A stretch of DNA of 60,546 bases from a virus (IMGVR_UViG_3300028024_000009:1-60546); one strand, 5' to 3'. Positions 7,224 through 14,945 are shown, numbered from the stretch's first letter. Notes: generated by a model not told the origin, from the sequence alone. Translations and numbers: made by a program.

Positions 7224-7485
7224 CTTTTCAGGTTGCGCCCGAGCCGAGGCACAATGAGTATCGGCCCGCATTTCTGGGAGCTTGCGTAATCCGTACCCAG
7301 CGCATCCGAGTCTGCGACAGTGCGTTCGGCCGTGTCATCCCTGCGGAATCAGGGATGGGTCCTTTTCTCGAGGGCCCTGGGAATGCTGCCGTGACTACAT
7401 TCTAGGTTATGACGTCACGGCTAATCTTCGTCGCAGGGTCCTCGAGAAAAGCAGGTGCAAGAGCATGATCCAGACGAAGAGGATC

Positions 7486-7502
7486 GCCGGTTCGAATCCG
7501 GC
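7486..7502 (+). other. T-arm-like hairpin
   Basis: GCCGG-TTCGAAT-CCGGC is a perfect tRNA T arm, loop consensus included. No matching acceptor, D or anticodon arm could be assembled around it; GATCC/GGATC (7468-7485) just upstream gives a 9-base loop without the expected T. It may be a tRNA fragment or a tertiary-contact module of the large RNA. Confidence 0.45.
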
Positions 7503-7789
7503 CTGTGGAGGCGGGGGTGCGCAATCGTACACGCACAGTGTCTTTTCGAAGGCGCAGTGATAAAAATCGAGGGCAGGTAGCTACTCTCCGCTTCATGCAC
7601 GCATGGGGGACTACGGAGAAACAGTACCTCGGTGGAATCCAATTGGGCAACTCCTCACTGCGCCCCCGAAAGGGGTTGACGTTTGCCCGAACGTTCTGCT
7701 ATTGAGGGTTCTGTTTACTCAGCTCGGAGCCTTCGAAGTACGGCAAGCGTCAACTCCCCTTTTTTCTCAACCAACCGCTCGACCTATTG

Positions 7790-7821
7790 CCCCGTTTAAG
7801 CTACGCTTATTCGGGGTTTTT
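7790..7821 (+). terminator. Intrinsic terminator after the large RNA
   Basis: CCCCG (7790-7794) pairs with CGGGG (7812-7816). An inner AAGC/GCTT stem is closed by a TAC loop, and five T follow. It ends the noncoding transcript just before the KGG gene. Confidence 0.75.
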
Positions 7822-7835
7822 CTTTGGAGCAGAAA

Positions 7836-8189
7836 ATGTCGAAATCTAATCGAGGGTTTGCGTCGATGAGCGCGGAACGGCAACGTGAGATTGCGAGCAT
7901 GGGCGGGAAAGCCGTACCGGCGGAGCAGCGTTCGTTTTCGCGGAACCGGGGGCTCGCAGCGGCGGCGGGCGCAAAGGGGGGTAAAAGCGTGCCCGCAAAC
8001 GAACGGAGCTTCTTTAAGGACCGCGATTTAGCTCGGGCGGCGGGGTCGTCCGGGGGTAAAGCCGTACCGGCCGATAAACGCTCCTTCGCGCAAAACGCGA
8101 GCTTGGCAGCAGAGGCTGGTCGGAAAGGTGGTTTGGCCCCGAGAACACCCACTGAGGAGAAGACCGATGCTAAGCCAAGCAACGAGTGA
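7836..8189 (+). CDS. KGG-repeat stress-type protein
   Basis: 117 residues built from three to four copies of a unit of about 25 residues containing GGKAVPAxxRSFxxxxxLAxxAG, typical of the KGG domain of stress-induced GsiB/YciG-type proteins. Such proteins are hydrophilic and largely disordered. ATG at 7836 follows GGAGCAG, and the terminator upstream makes a separate transcription start likely. The role in a phage is unknown; protection of proteins or DNA is inferred. Confidence 0.75.
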   Translation: MSKSNRGFASMSAERQREIASMGGKAVPAEQRSFSRNRGLAAAAGAKGGKSVPANERSFFKDRDLARAAGSSGGKAVPADKRSFAQNASLAAEAGRKGGLAPRTPTEEKTDAKPSNE

Positions 8190-8358
8190 GGAACAGGCAT
8201 GGGTTTTGGTCTATGGAATCTCACTGGCGATCGGCATGCTCGGGAGGAAAGGGGCCGCTCCGGGATTCGAAGAGAGGTTCGCGGACAAAATCGACTCACA
8301 AGCTCGGGCCGTTGCGGACCAAGCTGTCACCACCCTGAAAGAGAAGGGAGTCCTGTGA
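8167..8358 (+). CDS. Small hypothetical protein
   Basis: 63 residues with a hydrophobic N-terminal helix (Ala-Trp-Val-Leu-Val-Tyr-Gly-Ile-Ser-Leu-Ala-Ile-Gly) and a polar C-terminal half. ATG at 8167 has GAGGAG upstream. It overlaps the KGG gene by 23 bases and couples to the MazG gene by GTGA. Confidence 0.55.
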   Translation: MLSQATSEEQAWVLVYGISLAIGMLGRKGAAPGFEERFADKIDSQARAVADQAVTTLKEKGVL

Positions 8359-8855
8359 ATAAGCAGAAACAGCTCGAAAAACTTCTTCTGGGGTGTCCAA
8401 CGTGTGCGTACGAGGAAGCGGATGGGGTACTCTATCGCCACTGCAACAAATGCCAGTTCGACATCTCAAAGCTTGCGTACGAGATCGTGATCGAGAACAA
8501 AACAACCCTCGGTGCTTCCGGTTTCCGCAATGGATTGACCGATGCTGAGGAGGAGATGCTTCAGATTGCGGAGGAGGAGTGCGCCGAGCTGATTCAGGCC
8601 ATCTCGAAGATTCGCCGACACGGAATCGATCGGGAGGAAGTAGGGCAGAAGGGAGAGGAACCTCTCGAGGAGGGCCCCCGGATTCAAAATCTCCACGAAG
8701 AGTGCGGCGACGTGATCGCGTGTATCGCGATCCTCTCCCACAACAAACTCATCGAGATTGGTCGGGTCAACAAAGTCGCACGACAGAAACTCGATCGCCT
8801 CAAGGTTCCCGGCAACACGCGGGTTCATTTCATGGTTCCTCACATGATTCCGTAG
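8355..8855 (+). CDS. MazG-like NTP pyrophosphohydrolase with zinc knuckle
   Basis: 166 residues from GTG at 8355 (GTGA overlap). The N-terminus has Cys-Pro-Thr-Cys and Cys-Asn-Lys-Cys, a small zinc knuckle. A MazG-type all-alpha metal site follows: Glu-Glu-Glu-Cys-Ala-Glu-Leu and Leu-His-Glu-Glu-Cys-Gly-Asp-Val-Ile-Ala (ExxE...ExxD pattern). These enzymes hydrolyse (d)NTPs to monophosphates; phage versions sanitise nucleotide pools or lower ppGpp. A second MazG-like enzyme is at 51827-52327. Confidence 0.75.
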   Translation: MNKQKQLEKLLLGCPTCAYEEADGVLYRHCNKCQFDISKLAYEIVIENKTTLGASGFRNGLTDAEEEMLQIAEEECAELIQAISKIRRHGIDREEVGQKGEEPLEEGPRIQNLHEECGDVIACIAILSHNKLIEIGRVNKVARQKLDRLKVPGNTRVHFMVPHMIP

Positions 8856-9041
8856 GAGGTGATGCGTTCAATGAGTCCGGAAGATCAAGAAGACCTCGAC
8901 CGGAGGAGTAGGAAACCATAAACGCGGGGGCTCGCATCCGCGCAAACACGAGAGGAGGTGATGTCCAGTGATTACGCCCTATGAGCCGGGCAAAATGCCC
9001 CCAGGGATAGTCCGGGGGTAGCAGCATCCGGCGAACAACAC
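8856..9041 (+). other. Short gene-free stretch
   Basis: Contains only tiny frames with good ribosome-binding sites: a 16-residue frame from ATG 8871 and a 17-residue frame from GTG 8968, each after GGAGGTG. They could be leader peptides. No family can be assigned. Confidence 0.35.
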
Positions 9042-9071
9042 TCGACATCTATGGGGGAGACGTGGTAGCAT
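9042..9071 (+). promoter_or_regulatory. Candidate promoter before terL
   Basis: TCGACA (9042-9047), an 18-base spacer and TAGCAT (9066-9071). The -10 box matches the candidate on the minus strand at 52910. The predicted transcript would start inside the terL-proximal hairpin, leaving a very short leader. Confidence 0.45.
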
Positions 9072-9083
9072 GCCTCCCCCATA
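9050..9083 (+). promoter_or_regulatory. Perfect inverted repeat abutting the terL start codon
   Basis: TATGGGGGAG (9050-9059) pairs perfectly with CTCCCCCATA (9074-9083), and the terL ATG is the next base. The left arm holds the only purine-rich ribosome-binding-like sequence. The hairpin could control terL translation or serve as an operator over the -10 box. Confidence 0.6.
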
Positions 9084-10589
9084 ATGTCCACCGCTCTAGC
9101 CAAGCTTGATCTCTCCGACCCCGGATCGCTGCGGAAGCAGCTAGCCGCATTCAATACGGAGGACCTAATCCTCCTGCGCTGGAAGATGCTATGGAAAGCC
9201 CAAGCCCGGCGCAAACAAATTCCCCCCACCCTGTTACCGAGCGGCAAGCCGTGGAAAGTCTTCGGCGTGCGCTCCGGTCGCGGCTTCGGCAAAACTCTGA
9301 TGGGAGCGAATTGGCTCGGGCAGGCTGCCGCAAGCGATCCCGGGAGCTACAATTTCGTTATCGCTCCGACGCACGACGACGTACGATATACGTGCTTCGA
9401 AGGTCCTACGGGGCTCTTTTCGGTTATCCCCCCGCAGCTCATCGCCGATTGCAATTTGACGCTCCCGTCGATAACCCTGACGAACAGGTCGATCATCAGA
9501 GGATTCGCGGCCGTCGCTCCCGAGCGCTTGCGCGGTCCGCAGAGCAATCGCATCTGGGCGGATGAGGTTGCGTCTTGGCGCGAGCCTAATAAGTCCTGGG
9601 ACAACCTGATGTTCGGGTTGCGCCTCGGTCCGCATCCGCAGATCTTCTGGACTGGCACGCCGAAGCCAACCCCGTTCGTCACCAAGCTGTGCAAATATCT
9701 CACCGACATTCTGGTGTTGGGATCCACATACGAGAATCGGGAAAATCTGGCCGACTCGTTCTACGAGAACGTTGCAAAGTACGAAGGGACGAAGATCGGT
9801 CGTCAGGAACTCTATGGGGAGCTGATCGATCCCGAAGAGTCTGGATTCGTCAAGCGTTCCGATTGGAGGCTTTGGCCGGCGGGCAAGCCGCTGCCTCGCT
9901 TTAAGTTCATCCTCCTCTCCCTGGACACCGCTTTTACTGAGAAAACGTTCGATAAAAAGGAACAGGAGAACGATCCGACTGCCTGTTCCGTTTGGGGTAT
10001 GTTCGAATACGAGCGCAAAGAGCACGTGATGCTGCTCGACTGCTGGGAAGAGCACCTCGGGTTCCCCGAGCTGATCCGCCGTACCAAGCGGGAGATGAAG
10101 AAAACGTACGGAGATGCCGACGAACCCCTGATCAAGGTCGTTCTCCCCGGACAGATTACTCCACACCACGGACGCAAGCCTGATTTGATCTTGATCGAGG
10201 ATAAAGGCAGCGGTATTTCTCTGCGCCAATCTCTGGCAATGGAAAATATATTCGCTGAGCCATATAATCCGGGCCGCATGGATAAGCTCTCCCGGCTCCA
10301 TGCGGTATCTCCCCTCTTCCCCCACAAGCGGGTATGGGCAGTGGAGAGCCGGAACAATCGGGGGAACCCGGTTTCGTGGGCCGATCCGATCATCACTCAG
10401 GTTTGCTCGTATGTCGGCGAGGGTTCTCTCGAGCACGATGACCTTCTCGACACCGCGACACAGGCATTGAAGTTTTTGATGGATAAGTTCCGGATGACGT
10501 TTACGAACAAGGTCGATCCCGACGAGAAGACTAAACAGGCGGCCGATAAGCTCCGACAGAAAAAGGCAGGTAACCCCTATGATCAATGA
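9084..10589 (+). CDS. terL: Terminase large subunit
   Basis: A 501-residue DNA-packaging motor. The ATPase domain has Walker A Ser-Gly-Arg-Gly-Phe-Gly-Lys-Thr (residues 64-71) and Walker B Ile-Trp-Ala-Asp-Glu-Val near residue 160, followed by a Thr-Gly-Thr-Pro coupling motif. The C-terminal RNase-H-like nuclease shows acidic residues in Leu-Ser-Leu-Asp-Thr-Ala, Leu-Ile-Glu-Asp-Lys-Gly-Ser-Gly and His-Asp-Asp-Leu-Leu-Asp. It cuts concatemers and pumps DNA through the portal encoded at 11187. No small terminase was identified; one of the small upstream genes may fill that role. Confidence 0.93.
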   Translation: MSTALAKLDLSDPGSLRKQLAAFNTEDLILLRWKMLWKAQARRKQIPPTLLPSGKPWKVFGVRSGRGFGKTLMGANWLGQAAASDPGSYNFVIAPTHDDVRYTCFEGPTGLFSVIPPQLIADCNLTLPSITLTNRSIIRGFAAVAPERLRGPQSNRIWADEVASWREPNKSWDNLMFGLRLGPHPQIFWTGTPKPTPFVTKLCKYLTDILVLGSTYENRENLADSFYENVAKYEGTKIGRQELYGELIDPEESGFVKRSDWRLWPAGKPLPRFKFILLSLDTAFTEKTFDKKEQENDPTACSVWGMFEYERKEHVMLLDCWEEHLGFPELIRRTKREMKKTYGDADEPLIKVVLPGQITPHHGRKPDLILIEDKGSGISLRQSLAMENIFAEPYNPGRMDKLSRLHAVSPLFPHKRVWAVESRNNRGNPVSWADPIITQVCSYVGEGSLEHDDLLDTATQALKFLMDKFRMTFTNKVDPDEKTKQAADKLRQKKAGNPYDQ

Positions 10590-10839
10590 GCAAGGTACGT
10601 ATATCAGTCGACCCGTGGAGATCGAGGCTTTCCACTGGAATGGTGAGCCTCCTGTCGAGTGGCCGGCTTGGGCTCGAGACAGTCTCTCGATCCGCTACGA
10701 GATTTCGTGTCTTCAGGTTGATACGGAGGAAGGAACGATGCGAGCCAATCGCGGGGACTGGATTATCAAAGGAACAATCGGAGAAGTCTATCCCTGCAAA
10801 GACCAAGTCTTTCGGAAGAAGTATGACAAAGTCGACTAG
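10579..10839 (+). CDS. Conserved phage protein (PGDWI-type)
   Basis: 86 residues with the pattern found in many phage genomes: Arg-Pro-Val-Glu-Ile-Glu-Ala-x-x-Trp, then Gly-Asp-Trp-Ile-Ile-Lys-Gly-x-x-Gly-Glu-x-Tyr-Pro-Cys-Lys and Phe-x-x-x-Tyr. Function unknown. It overlaps the end of terL by 11 bases. Confidence 0.7.
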   Translation: MINEQGTYISRPVEIEAFHWNGEPPVEWPAWARDSLSIRYEISCLQVDTEEGTMRANRGDWIIKGTIGEVYPCKDQVFRKKYDKVD

Positions 10840-11008
10840 CGCTCGCGCGTATCGGCGCCTGGTGAAAAAGGGTATGATCGATGAGATCAAGCGACGCACT
10901 GGCCGAGATGCGTCGAGTTCGTCTGAGGTTCGGAAAATGATCCAGGAGCGAATCTTGGAGAAGGAACGTAAAGAGGCGCTTCCGGATGTGGATATTCCCC
11001 GCCAATGA
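10823..11008 (+). CDS. Small basic helical protein
   Basis: 61 residues, ATG at 10823 after GGAAGAAG. Lys/Arg-rich helices (Tyr-Arg-Arg-Leu-Val-Lys-Lys; Ile-Lys-Arg-Arg). It overlaps both neighbours by a few bases. No family recognised; a packaging accessory role is possible from position only. Confidence 0.5.
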   Translation: MTKSTSARAYRRLVKKGMIDEIKRRTGRDASSSSEVRKMIQERILEKERKEALPDVDIPRQ

Positions 11009-11184
11009 CTCCAGCTGAGTACATCGAATTCATTGAGGAGAATATGGGATTCCCCGAAACGGGTATCGGACAGGATCCCGATAATCTCCTCTACTGCACT
11101 AAAGAACAGTGCGAAGCGCTGGCGAAGGCTCACACCGAGTATGTCGCCGCTGTTGAGAAAATCCTTTTCCCTGAGGGGAGATAA
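11005..11184 (+). CDS. 59-residue hypothetical protein
   Basis: An intact frame from ATG (ATGA overlap) to TAA, followed two bases later by the portal gene. Acidic and helical, with one Cys pair. No family recognised. Confidence 0.5.
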   Translation: MTPAEYIEFIEENMGFPETGIGQDPDNLLYCTKEQCEALAKAHTEYVAAVEKILFPEGR

Positions 11185-11186
11185 GA

Positions 11187-13790
11187 ATGGCTACCGCTGA
11201 AGGTGAAGTGCTACCCGTAGAGTCCGACGACGAGGATCCAATCGAAACTGATGATGGCGGAGCCATTCTCAAGCTTCAAAAGGACGAGAAGGAATCCTCA
11301 CCCCCGGCTAATGAGACCGAATTCTATCGGAATCTGGCGGAGGAGATTCCAGACTACTATCTGGTCCAGCTCGGCGAGCAGCTGAAGAAGGCTATCGAGC
11401 AAGACAAGAAGGACCGCGAGGAACGCGACAAACAGCAGGCCGAGTCGATCAAGAGAACCGGATTCGGGGGCGAGGCTCCAGGCGGTGCCTCTTTCATGGG
11501 CGCGTCGAAGGCGGTTCACCCGATGCTCGGGAAGGCTGCAATTGACTTTGGCTCACGCATGATCGCTGAGCTGTTCCCCCCTGAAGGCCCCGTGAGGGAT
11601 TACATCCCCGGCGAAGCAACCCAGGAACGCGTTGATAAGGCACGGCGCAAATGCGCCTACATGAATTGGCAGTTCAAGGTTCAGATGCCGGAGGCCTACA
11701 ACCAGACTGAGCAGATGCTGGTTCAAGATGTGATGGGAGGCTCTCAGTACATCCGAATCGTGTGGGACGAGCGTCGCCGGCGTCCGGTTTATCAGTTCAT
11801 TCCGATTGATGAAGTCTACCTGCCATCGGCCGCTAGCGACTACTACACGTCGGAGCGTATCACTTACGCGGAGACCATCACGCAGCTCGAGTTCGAAAAT
11901 CGCGTTCGTGCCAAGATCTATCTGAAGGTCAAGGATCCGCCGCCATCGCAGGCTCCCGAGCGCACTGAATCGCAAAAGGCTACGGACAGAATCGCGGGCA
12001 ACAAGCCGGAGCAGCTGAATCAGTCGGGCTCGAGAATGGTGTATCTGTCGGAAACCTTCCTCGAGATCGAGCAGAATGGTAGACTTCGCATTCCGGGTGA
12101 GGAGCGCGGCGAAGGGTCTCCCGAGATGCTCGAGGTCGATCCACTACCGTACCTCATCTCGGTCGATGCCCAGACCGGTAAGATTCTGTCGATCGTTCGT
12201 AATTGGGAAGAGGAGGACAAGAACTACGAGCCCATCCGCTGGATGACTGATTTCCCGTTCCTTGTATGGAGGGGTGCTGTCGGTGCGTCTCTCGGACAAA
12301 TCATCGGATCTCTCAGTGGCGCTGCTACTGGTGCTCTACGAGCTTTGCTGGATAGCGCTCATATTAACAACATTCCAACCCTGCTGAAGTTGAAGGGTGC
12401 GAATATGCCTGGCCAGTCTATCGAGACTGGGGTTGGGCAGATCATCGAGATCGAGGGCGGAGTGGCTCCCGATCAGGATATCCGGAAGCTGTTGATGGCC
12501 ATCCCGTACAATGAGCCGTCCTTGACTCTCTTACAGCTCCTTGGCTTCCTGGGCGACGCAGGGGAAGGCGTCGTGCAGATGACGTTCACGAAGTTCGTCG
12601 AATCGGGTCGTCCAGACATGCCCGTCGGGACCACTCTCGCCCTCATTGAGCAGGGAATGAAAGTCCTTGCCGGCATCCATAAGCGGATGCACTCTTCGAT
12701 GGACAAGTTGATTCGACACTTGCATCGTATCAACCGAATGTACGTTACGGACGACGAGATCAAGAACGACACGGGGGAGATGCTCGCGCTCCGGTCTGAC
12801 TTCGAAGGACCGCTTGATGTGGTTCCGATCTCCGATCCGGAAGTGTTTTCGGACGTGCAGCGGTTCGCTCAACTCCAGCTAATCTCACAGCGGGCGATGA
12901 CACTGCCGATGCTCTATGACCTGAGGAAGGTCGAGGAGCTGATCCTCTCCCGTACAAAGGTTCCGAACGCCAAGGAGTTGTTGCTCCCGTCAAACACTCC
13001 GAAGGAGATGAATGCCGTCAACGAGAACATGGCGATGGCGCTCGGTCAGGGGGTCGCGGCGTTCCCGGAGCAAGATCATCTTGCACATATTCAAGTCCAC
13101 GTCGACTTCTGGAACAATCCATTCCTCGGCAAACAGAACCCGGTACTGGTGCAAAAGCTCGCGCCGAAGTTCGTCCAACACCTGATGGAGCATATTCTCC
13201 TATGGTACGTAAGTCATACGGTGGAGATCGTCTCAAAGGAGGCCGGTAAAGACGTCGGGGCACTATTGAAGTACCGTGATCCGGAGACTCGTGCGGAGCT
13301 TGATCGCACGCTCGCGGCAGCCTCGGCCGGGGTACTCCTCGACGTGAATGAGAAATTTGCTAAGTTGCCCCCGATCATCGACGAGGCCTGGCAGATCGCT
13401 CAGAAGATTGCATCCTCCCAGATGCCACAGGATCCCGCTTCGGCTGCTGCGGTTCAGATCGCTCAGATGGACAACGCGACCAAGGCGAAGAAGATCGACA
13501 CGGATGCGCAGATCGCTTCGATGAAGCACGGTGGAGAACAGCAGAAGGTTCAGGCGGAACTCGGAGATCGACAGCTGGCACGTATTGCCGAGGCTGCGAA
13601 TGAGCAGCGGCGTCAGGAGGGCGACGACCGACGCACACAGCTCGACAACGCAACGAAGGAGCGTACGAATCTCCAGGACAACATGACCGCTCTCACTATC
13701 GCGGACGCCGAAGTGCAGAGCAAAGAGAAAGTAGCGGTTTCAAAAGGCACCGGGGTCAATCCCGGATCAAAGCAACCAAGCGGAGAATAA
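11187..13790 (+). CDS. Portal protein
   Basis: An 867-residue head-tail connector of podovirus type: an acidic N-terminus, a conserved core (about 110-560) with Phe-Met-Gly-Ala-Ser-Lys-Ala-Val-His-Pro, and a Gln/Ala-rich C-terminal coiled coil (about 740-830) like a portal barrel. It follows terL and precedes scaffold and capsid genes. Twelve copies normally form the DNA channel at one capsid vertex. Its length is similar to the larger podoviral portals. Confidence 0.88.
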   Translation: MATAEGEVLPVESDDEDPIETDDGGAILKLQKDEKESSPPANETEFYRNLAEEIPDYYLVQLGEQLKKAIEQDKKDREERDKQQAESIKRTGFGGEAPGGASFMGASKAVHPMLGKAAIDFGSRMIAELFPPEGPVRDYIPGEATQERVDKARRKCAYMNWQFKVQMPEAYNQTEQMLVQDVMGGSQYIRIVWDERRRRPVYQFIPIDEVYLPSAASDYYTSERITYAETITQLEFENRVRAKIYLKVKDPPPSQAPERTESQKATDRIAGNKPEQLNQSGSRMVYLSETFLEIEQNGRLRIPGEERGEGSPEMLEVDPLPYLISVDAQTGKILSIVRNWEEEDKNYEPIRWMTDFPFLVWRGAVGASLGQIIGSLSGAATGALRALLDSAHINNIPTLLKLKGANMPGQSIETGVGQIIEIEGGVAPDQDIRKLLMAIPYNEPSLTLLQLLGFLGDAGEGVVQMTFTKFVESGRPDMPVGTTLALIEQGMKVLAGIHKRMHSSMDKLIRHLHRINRMYVTDDEIKNDTGEMLALRSDFEGPLDVVPISDPEVFSDVQRFAQLQLISQRAMTLPMLYDLRKVEELILSRTKVPNAKELLLPSNTPKEMNAVNENMAMALGQGVAAFPEQDHLAHIQVHVDFWNNPFLGKQNPVLVQKLAPKFVQHLMEHILLWYVSHTVEIVSKEAGKDVGALLKYRDPETRAELDRTLAAASAGVLLDVNEKFAKLPPIIDEAWQIAQKIASSQMPQDPASAAAVQIAQMDNATKAKKIDTDAQIASMKHGGEQQKVQAELGDRQLARIAEAANEQRRQEGDDRRTQLDNATKERTNLQDNMTALTIADAEVQSKEKVAVSKGTGVNPGSKQPSGE

Positions 13791-13796
13791 CGGGTT

Positions 13797-14006
13797 ATGA
13801 AAGATTACCAGCAGCGAGTAGTCGACGAGAAGAAAGAACTCGACGGCAGACTCGCGAAGCTTGACGACTTCATCGAGAATGCCCCCCTCTTCGGGACAGT
13901 GGACCCCCCTGAGCAGTATCGTCTGCGGAAGCAGCGTGCGCTCATGAGAGATCTCTCGGAGCTGTTGGGGGATCGTATCGCGGCCTTTCCGAAGGAGGTC
14001 GCATGA
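13797..14006 (+). CDS. Conserved small phage protein
   Basis: 69 residues of a type often seen in phages: Tyr-Gln-Gln-Arg-Val-Val-Asp-Glu-Lys-x-Glu-Leu-Asp, an Asp-Phe-Ile segment, and Gln-Tyr-Arg-Leu-Arg-x-Gln near the middle. Helical, function unknown. It is coupled to the next gene (ATGA), the sponge candidate, and this pairing may be functional. Confidence 0.65.
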   Translation: MKDYQQRVVDEKKELDGRLAKLDDFIENAPLFGTVDPPEQYRLRKQRALMRDLSELLGDRIAAFPKEVA

Positions 14007-14293
14007 GCACTCCAGCCCCGGGTGATACCAAGGTCGCCAGCACCTCCGACGAGCGCACGGCGAACAACGCCATGCGACACAACTACCGGACTCTCTCCGA
14101 GGAAGAGAAGGCTTATATGCAGGAGATCAAGGACATGGGAGCCGATTTCACCCGGCTGCTGCATCGGGTCGGTCGTACCAGCTCCCCCAATGACCCGACC
14201 CAGGACCATCGGTTCGCATCGGCCGATCTCACTCTCGCGTTCCGGCATATGGAAGATGCTGTCATGCGCGCTGTCAAGCACATCACTCGGTGA
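14003..14293 (+). CDS. Acb2/Tad1-type hairpin protein, candidate anti-CBASS/Thoeris sponge
   Basis: 96 residues. The pattern Tyr-Arg-x-Leu-Ser-x-x-Glu-x-x-x-Met-x-x-Ile-Lys-x-x-Gly, a variable loop, then Ala-Phe-Arg-His-Met-Glu-Asp-Ala-Val-Met-Arg-Ala-Val-Lys-His-Ile-Thr-Arg matches the two-helix Acb2/Tad1 hairpin family. Known members bind cyclic oligonucleotide or gcADPR-like signals and block CBASS or Thoeris immunity. The activity of this homologue is inferred. Its position in the virion module, beside the portal, is a site where such genes are often found. Confidence 0.72.
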   Translation: MSTPAPGDTKVASTSDERTANNAMRHNYRTLSEEEKAYMQEIKDMGADFTRLLHRVGRTSSPNDPTQDHRFASADLTLAFRHMEDAVMRAVKHITR

Positions 14294-14296
14294 TCC

Positions 14297-14935
14297 ATGA
14301 AATACCTCGTCTCAGCTCTCATTCTTCTGTTCGGGTTCTCGAGCATGGCTTCGGCCGAGAACCTCAAATTCACGGTCGGCCAGCAGGTGAACACCAACGG
14401 CTCGGTCACCCCCACTCTGACATGGTGTACCGAGCAAGTGACTTCTCCGGGACTCACCTGCGCGGGAAGCGCTCCAGCGAGTGCCTGTACCGCTTCCGGT
14501 GATTGGAGCGGGTCGAAAGCCGCCTCTGGCTCCGAGACCTTGGCAGCGGTATCAACCACGAAAACGTACAGTCTCCAGTGCTCGTGGCCCGGTTCGGATC
14601 AGTTTACCGTCAAGTGGACTCCACCGACGACTAACTCGGACGGCTCCCCCCTGACTGACTTGAAAGGATTTCATGTCTATTACTCGACCTCGAGTTCGAT
14701 GTCGCAGAATCAGCTTAAGGATGTTCAGAATCCAGCGGCGGGGAGTGTGATCATCGGACCGGGACTCGCGCCTGCTACTTACTATGTGGTCGTAAGCGCG
14801 TATAACGTGCCGGGCGCGGAGTCGACTAAGGTGCCAAGCCCACCTCTGAGTCGAGCCGTTTCATCCGGAGCGGTCGTCGGCCAAACTGTTAAGGTCACGT
14901 TTCCGGCCGCCCCGACTAACCTTACCGTCGAATGA
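14297..14935 (+). CDS. Secreted fibronectin type III-like protein
   Basis: 212 residues. N-terminal Sec signal peptide (hydrophobic residues 4-18, cleavage after Ala-Ser-Ala). Two beta domains follow: a Cys-containing Ig/FN3-like region (about 25-95, with paired Cys) and a clearer FN3-like domain (about 96-180: Thr-Val-Lys-Trp-Thr-Pro-Pro, Leu-Lys-Gly-Phe-His-Val-Tyr-Tyr, Tyr-Tyr-Val-Val-Val-Ser-Ala-Tyr). Such domains in phages usually act in surface adhesion. Export of a capsid-cluster protein is unusual. Confidence 0.7.
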   Translation: MKYLVSALILLFGFSSMASAENLKFTVGQQVNTNGSVTPTLTWCTEQVTSPGLTCAGSAPASACTASGDWSGSKAASGSETLAAVSTTKTYSLQCSWPGSDQFTVKWTPPTTNSDGSPLTDLKGFHVYYSTSSSMSQNQLKDVQNPAAGSVIIGPGLAPATYYVVVSAYNVPGAESTKVPSPPLSRAVSSGAVVGQTVKVTFPAAPTNLTVE

Positions 14936-14945
14936 GGAGAACACC

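Larger units (their letters stand above)
6505..7760 (+). ncRNA. Giant structured noncoding RNA, GOLLD/ROOL-like candidate
   Basis: About 1.25 kb without a convincing gene but with many strong helices. Examples are CTTCTC-GCAA-GAGAAG (6574-6589), CCCCG-GTTA-CGGGG (6591-6604), a helix of about 22 bp at 6703-6725/6773-6795 with a perfect 14-bp core, GCGTG/CACGC (6844-6859), GGGGAAG/CTTCCCC (7032-7038/7140-7146) closing a domain that holds a UUCG hairpin (7047-7058) and CTGGT/ACCAG (7063-7067/7099-7103), an 18-bp helix at 7362-7379/7434-7451, a GAAA-capped stem (7664-7675) and a 12-bp helix at 7676-7687/7742-7753. A tRNA-like fold lies inside. Large ornate RNAs near tRNAs in phages are known as GOLLD and ROOL. 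Family assignment is inferred, and the exact ends are approximate. Confidence 0.6.

Noticed and set aside
7439-7510. tmRNA or second complete tRNA ending at the T-arm hairpin
   Set aside because: No acceptor partner, no resume reading frame with a tag peptide and no CCA; only the T arm is convincing.
7470-7512. attP site copied from the 3' end of a host tRNA
   Set aside because: No integrase, excisionase or repressor is present in the window, so integration is unsupported.
9234-10586. 450-residue open frame antisense to terL
   Set aside because: It lies wholly opposite a well-supported terminase gene, has no ribosome-binding site and shows no family pattern. GC-rich codon bias makes long antisense frames common here.
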